This document shows positions 1 to 5,633 of a stretch of DNA of 5,633 nt, in pieces (positions within the stretch are counted from its first letter, which is position 1; the number at the start of each line of letters is the position of its first letter). The stretch is from Paracoccaceae bacterium (GTDB lineage: Bacteria; Pseudomonadota; Alphaproteobacteria; Rhodobacterales; Rhodobacteraceae). The notes under the pieces are model-generated. The model searched no databases and was not told the DNA's origin. It saw only the letters and a list, made by a program, of their open reading frames with translations. A program made the translations under genes and the position numbers. Location: positions 1-5,633 of the forward strand of contig SKWJ01000536.1 of assembly GCA_007128995.1 (NCBI GenBank). Reading direction: 5' to 3'.

Positions 1-2922
<2,922 letters not shown>

Positions 2923-2930
2923 ACCGGGTG

Positions 2931-5633
2931 TCAGCCTTCTTCCTCCGAATCCAGGAGTTCCATGTTCAGGCCGAGGCCACGGACTTCCTTCACCAACACG
3001 TTGAAGGATTCGGGCACACCGGCCTCGAAATTGTCCTCGCCCTTGACGATCGATTCATAGACCTTTGTACGGCCCGCGACATCGTCCGATTTGACTGTCA
3101 GCATTTCCTGCAGCGTATACGCAGCACCATAGGCTTCCAGTGCCCAGACCTCCATCTCGCCCAGACGCTGGCCACCGAACTGCGCCTTGCCGCCCAATGG
3201 CTGCTGGGTAACCAGACTGTATGGACCGGTCGAGCGCGCATGCAACTTGTCATCCACAAGGTGATGCAGCTTGAGCATGTATTTGACGCCGACTGTCACA
3301 TTCCGTGCGAACTGTTCACCGGTCCGGCCATCGAAGACTGCAGATTGCCCCGATGTGTCAAAACCTGCCCGTGTGAGCGCGTCATTGACATCGACCTCTT
3401 TCGCGCCGTCAAAGACCGGTGTCCCGATGGGAACCCCGCGCGTCACTGTCGATGCATGTTCGACCAGAGTATCTTCGTCCATGCTGTCGAAGACTTCCGA
3501 ATAGAAATCATCGCCATAGCCGATCCGCATCGCTTCGCGCACCGGGGTCATGTCGCCCGAACGACGGTAATCCTGCAAAGCCTCGTCAATCTTGACACCA
3601 AGGCCGCGCAGCGCCCAGCCCATATGTGTCTCAAGGATCTGCCCGACATTCATCCGCGACGGCACACCCAGCGGGTTCAGCACCAGATCGACCGTTGTGC
3701 CATCGGCAAGGAATGGCATGTCTTCGACTGGCACAACCTTTGAAATGACCCCCTTGTTGCCGTGGCGCCCTGCCATCTTGTCACCAGCTTGCAGCTTGCG
3801 CTTCACTGCGACAAAGACCTTGACCATCTTCATCACGCCCGGTGGCAAATCATCTCCACGCCGGACCTTCTCGACCTTGTCATCAAAGCGAGCCTGCAAC
3901 TGACGTTTCTGCTGGTCATAAAGCGCGTTCAGCGCCTCGACTTCCTGCGCCTCGGCTTCATCGCCAAGAGCAAGTTGCCACCACTGGCCACGGCTGAGCG
4001 TGCCGAGCAATTCCTCGTTGATTTCGGAATTGGCGCGGACCCCTTTTGGCCCCTTCACGGCAACCTTGCCCAGGATCAACTGGCGCAGCCGCCCGTAGAT
4101 GTTGCGCTCGAGGATTTCCAGCTCGTCATCGCGGTCGCGTGACAGACGCTCGATTTCCTCACGCTCTATCTGAAGCGCACGTTCATCCTTCTCGACCCCG
4201 TGACGGTTGAAGACGCGCACTTCAACGATCGTGCCATAGGCCCCCGGCGGCAGACGCAACGATGTGTCACGCACATCAGACGCCTTTTCGCCGAAGATGG
4301 CGCGCAGAAGCTTTTCTTCCGGTGTCATTGGGCTTTCGCCTTTGGGTGTCACCTTGCCGACCAGAATGTCGCCGGCCTGCACTTCGGCACCAACATAGAC
4401 AATCCCGGCCTCGTCAAGGTTGCGCAGGGCTTCCTCGCCGACATTGGGAATATCGCGGGTAATCTCTTCCGGACCAAGCTTTGTGTCACGCGCCGCGACC
4501 TCATATTCATCAATATGAATCGAGGTGAAGACATCATCCTTCAGGATGCGCTCGGAAATCAGGATCGAGTCCTCGTAGTTGTAACCATTCCACGGCATGA
4601 AGGCGACGACCACGTTGCGGCCTACCGCCAGTTCGCCCATGTCGGTGCAGGGGCCGTCTGCGATAACCTCGCCGCGTGTGACCAGATCACCCACTTTCAC
4701 CAGCGGACGCTGGTTGATGCAGGACGACTGGTTCGACCGCTTGAACTTGCGCAGGCGATAGATGTCGACGCCGGGTTCGCCGGCTTCCATCATCTCGGTT
4801 GCCCGCACAACGATCCGCTGCGCATCGACCTGATCGATCACACCCGCGCGCCGCGCCATGATCGCGGCCCCGGAATCGCGGGCGACAACGCCTTCGATCC
4901 CTGTGCCCACTAGCGGTGCATCGGCCTGCAACAGCGGCACAGCCTGCCGCATCATGTTCGACCCCATAAGGGCGCGGTTCGCATCGTCATTCTCTAGGAA
5001 GGGAATAAGCGAGGCAGCGACCGACACAAGCTGCTTTGGCGAAACGTCAATCAGGTCCACGGCATCCGAAGGGTTGAGCATGAAATCGCCGCCCTTGCGC
5101 GTGCTGACAAGATCATTGACGAAGCGCATGTTCTCGTCAAGCAGGGCATTGGCCTGTGCAATCGTGTGGCGCTGCTCTTCGGTGGCAGAGAGGTATATCA
5201 CCTCTTCACTGACCTGCCCGTTATGCACCTTGCGATATGGCGTTTCGATAAAGCCATATTTGTTCACACGCGCGAATGTCGCGAGCGAGTTGATCAGACC
5301 GATATTCTGACCTTCCGGTGTCTCGATCGGGCACATGCGGCCATAATGCGTCGGGTGCACGTCGCGCACCTCAAAGCCTGCACGCTCGCGCGTCAAGCCA
5401 CCCGGCCCAAGCGCCGACAAGCGGCGCTTGTGGGTAACTTCGGACAAGGGGTTGGTCTGGTCCATGAACTGAGACAGCTGGCTGGAGCCGAAGAATTCAC
5501 GAACGGCAGCCGCAGCGGGCTTTGCGTTGATAAGGTCCTGCGGCATGACCGTGTCGATCTCGACCGAGGACATGCGCTCGCGGATCGCGCGCTCCATGCG
5601 CAGCAGGCCGACGCGATACTGGTTCTCCATCAA
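2931..5633 (-). CDS. rpoB: RNA polymerase beta subunit, 3' part (C-terminal 900 residues)
   Basis: Beta subunit of DNA-dependent RNA polymerase; with beta' it forms the catalytic core. The gene is cut by the right edge. The first codon seen is TTG (Leu) of the conserved LMENQ, not a start, and it aligns with about residue 459 of E. coli RpoB (1342 aa). Residue numbers here count from the edge. Seen in order: the rifampicin pocket at about 49-75 (D58, H68, R71, S73 = E. coli D516, H526, R529, S531); [10 protein letters not shown] at 101-110; GYNYEDS at 350-356, with E354/D355 matching E. coli E813/D814; a flap-tip helix [14 protein letters not shown] at 437-450, a sigma region 4 contact in the family; a charged, probably coiled-coil insertion (SI2/beta-i9 type) at about 480-595; [12 protein letters not shown] at 617-628, with K619/K627 matching K1065/K1073; and the C-terminal clamp/switch block around 784-856. 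The C-terminus matches E. coli ([17 protein letters not shown]) but ends in an acidic SEEEG tail. It lies 90 bp upstream of rpoC on the same strand. No frameshift or stop is present. Identity is certain. Confidence 0.99.
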   Translation of the reverse strand: MMENQYRVGLLRMERAIRERMSSVEIDTVMPQDLINAKPAAAAVREFFGSSQLSQFMDQTNPLSEVTHKRRLSALGPGGLTRERAGFEVRDVHPTHYGRMCPIETPEGQNIGLINSLATFARVNKYGFIETPYRKVHNGQVSEEVIYLSATEEQRHTIAQANALLDENMRFVNDLVSTRKGGDFMLNPSDAVDLIDVSPKQLVSVAASLIPFLENDDANRALMGSNMMRQAVPLLQADAPLVGTGIEGVVARDSGAAIMARRAGVIDQVDAQRIVVRATEMMEAGEPGVDIYRLRKFKRSNQSSCINQRPLVKVGDLVTRGEVIADGPCTDMGELAVGRNVVVAFMPWNGYNYEDSILISERILKDDVFTSIHIDEYEVAARDTKLGPEEITRDIPNVGEEALRNLDEAGIVYVGAEVQAGDILVGKVTPKGESPMTPEEKLLRAIFGEKASDVRDTSLRLPPGAYGTIVEVRVFNRHGVEKDERALQIEREEIERLSRDRDDELEILERNIYGRLRQLILGKVAVKGPKGVRANSEINEELLGTLSRGQWWQLALGDEAEAQEVEALNALYDQQKRQLQARFDDKVEKVRRGDDLPPGVMKMVKVFVAVKRKLQAGDKMAGRHGNKGVISKVVPVEDMPFLADGTTVDLVLNPLGVPSRMNVGQILETHMGWALRGLGVKIDEALQDYRRSGDMTPVREAMRIGYGDDFYSEVFDSMDEDTLVEHASTVTRGVPIGTPVFDGAKEVDVNDALTRAGFDTSGQSAVFDGRTGEQFARNVTVGVKYMLKLHHLVDDKLHARSTGPYSLVTQQPLGGKAQFGGQRLGEMEVWALEAYGAAYTLQEMLTVKSDDVAGRTKVYESIVKGEDNFEAGVPESFNVLVKEVRGLGLNMELLDSEEEG

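Noticed and set aside
4200..4913. 237-codon plus-strand open frame opposite rpoB
   Set aside because: This is again the exact complementary frame of rpoB, open because of codon bias. Its residue order mirrors rpoB codons and it resembles no protein family I recognise.
5628..5633. TTG or ATG at the right edge as the start of the beta subunit gene
   Set aside because: The codons encode the Leu-Met of the conserved internal LMENQ motif near E. coli residue 459. About a third of the protein lies beyond the edge.

Overview
The window carries one stretch of housekeeping sequence: the 3' two-thirds of rpoB and the 5' two-thirds of rpoC, both on the minus strand. They encode the beta and beta' subunits of DNA-dependent RNA polymerase. 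Protein features point to an alphaproteobacterium, most likely Rhodobacteraceae. These include the RpoC start [12 protein letters not shown], the RpoC stretches [15 protein letters not shown] and [10 protein letters not shown], and the RpoB stretches [20 protein letters not shown] and [12 protein letters not shown]. The placement comes from recalled family sequences, not a search. The DNA is clearly GC-rich, and the sense codons TTA, CTA and TCA are rare in it.

Layout in transcription order, right to left: rpoB enters at the right edge (5633), already about 458 residues into the protein by E. coli numbering, and stops with TGA at 2933-2931. A 90-bp intergenic gap (2930-2841) follows. It holds a long perfect-arm stem-loop and then an AAGGA ribosome-binding site. 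rpoC starts with ATG at 2840 and runs without interruption to the left edge, which cuts it inside the trigger-loop region after 946 complete codons. I translated the rpoC frame codon by codon and found no stop or frameshift. There is no other gene, RNA gene, mobile element, CRISPR array or large repeat.

The two genes act together. Beta and beta' form the main channel and active centre of RNA polymerase, and rpoBC is normally one transcription unit behind the L10/L12 ribosomal protein genes, which lie outside this window. All landmark residues that fall inside the window are intact: the beta rifampicin-site residues, the beta ExDS and GDK/NK motifs, both beta' zinc sites, the NADFDGD magnesium loop and the bridge helix.

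I found no previously undescribed system. The only non-coding structure worth a second look is the rpoB-rpoC intergenic hairpin. Long open frames on the plus strand are shadows of rpoBC.
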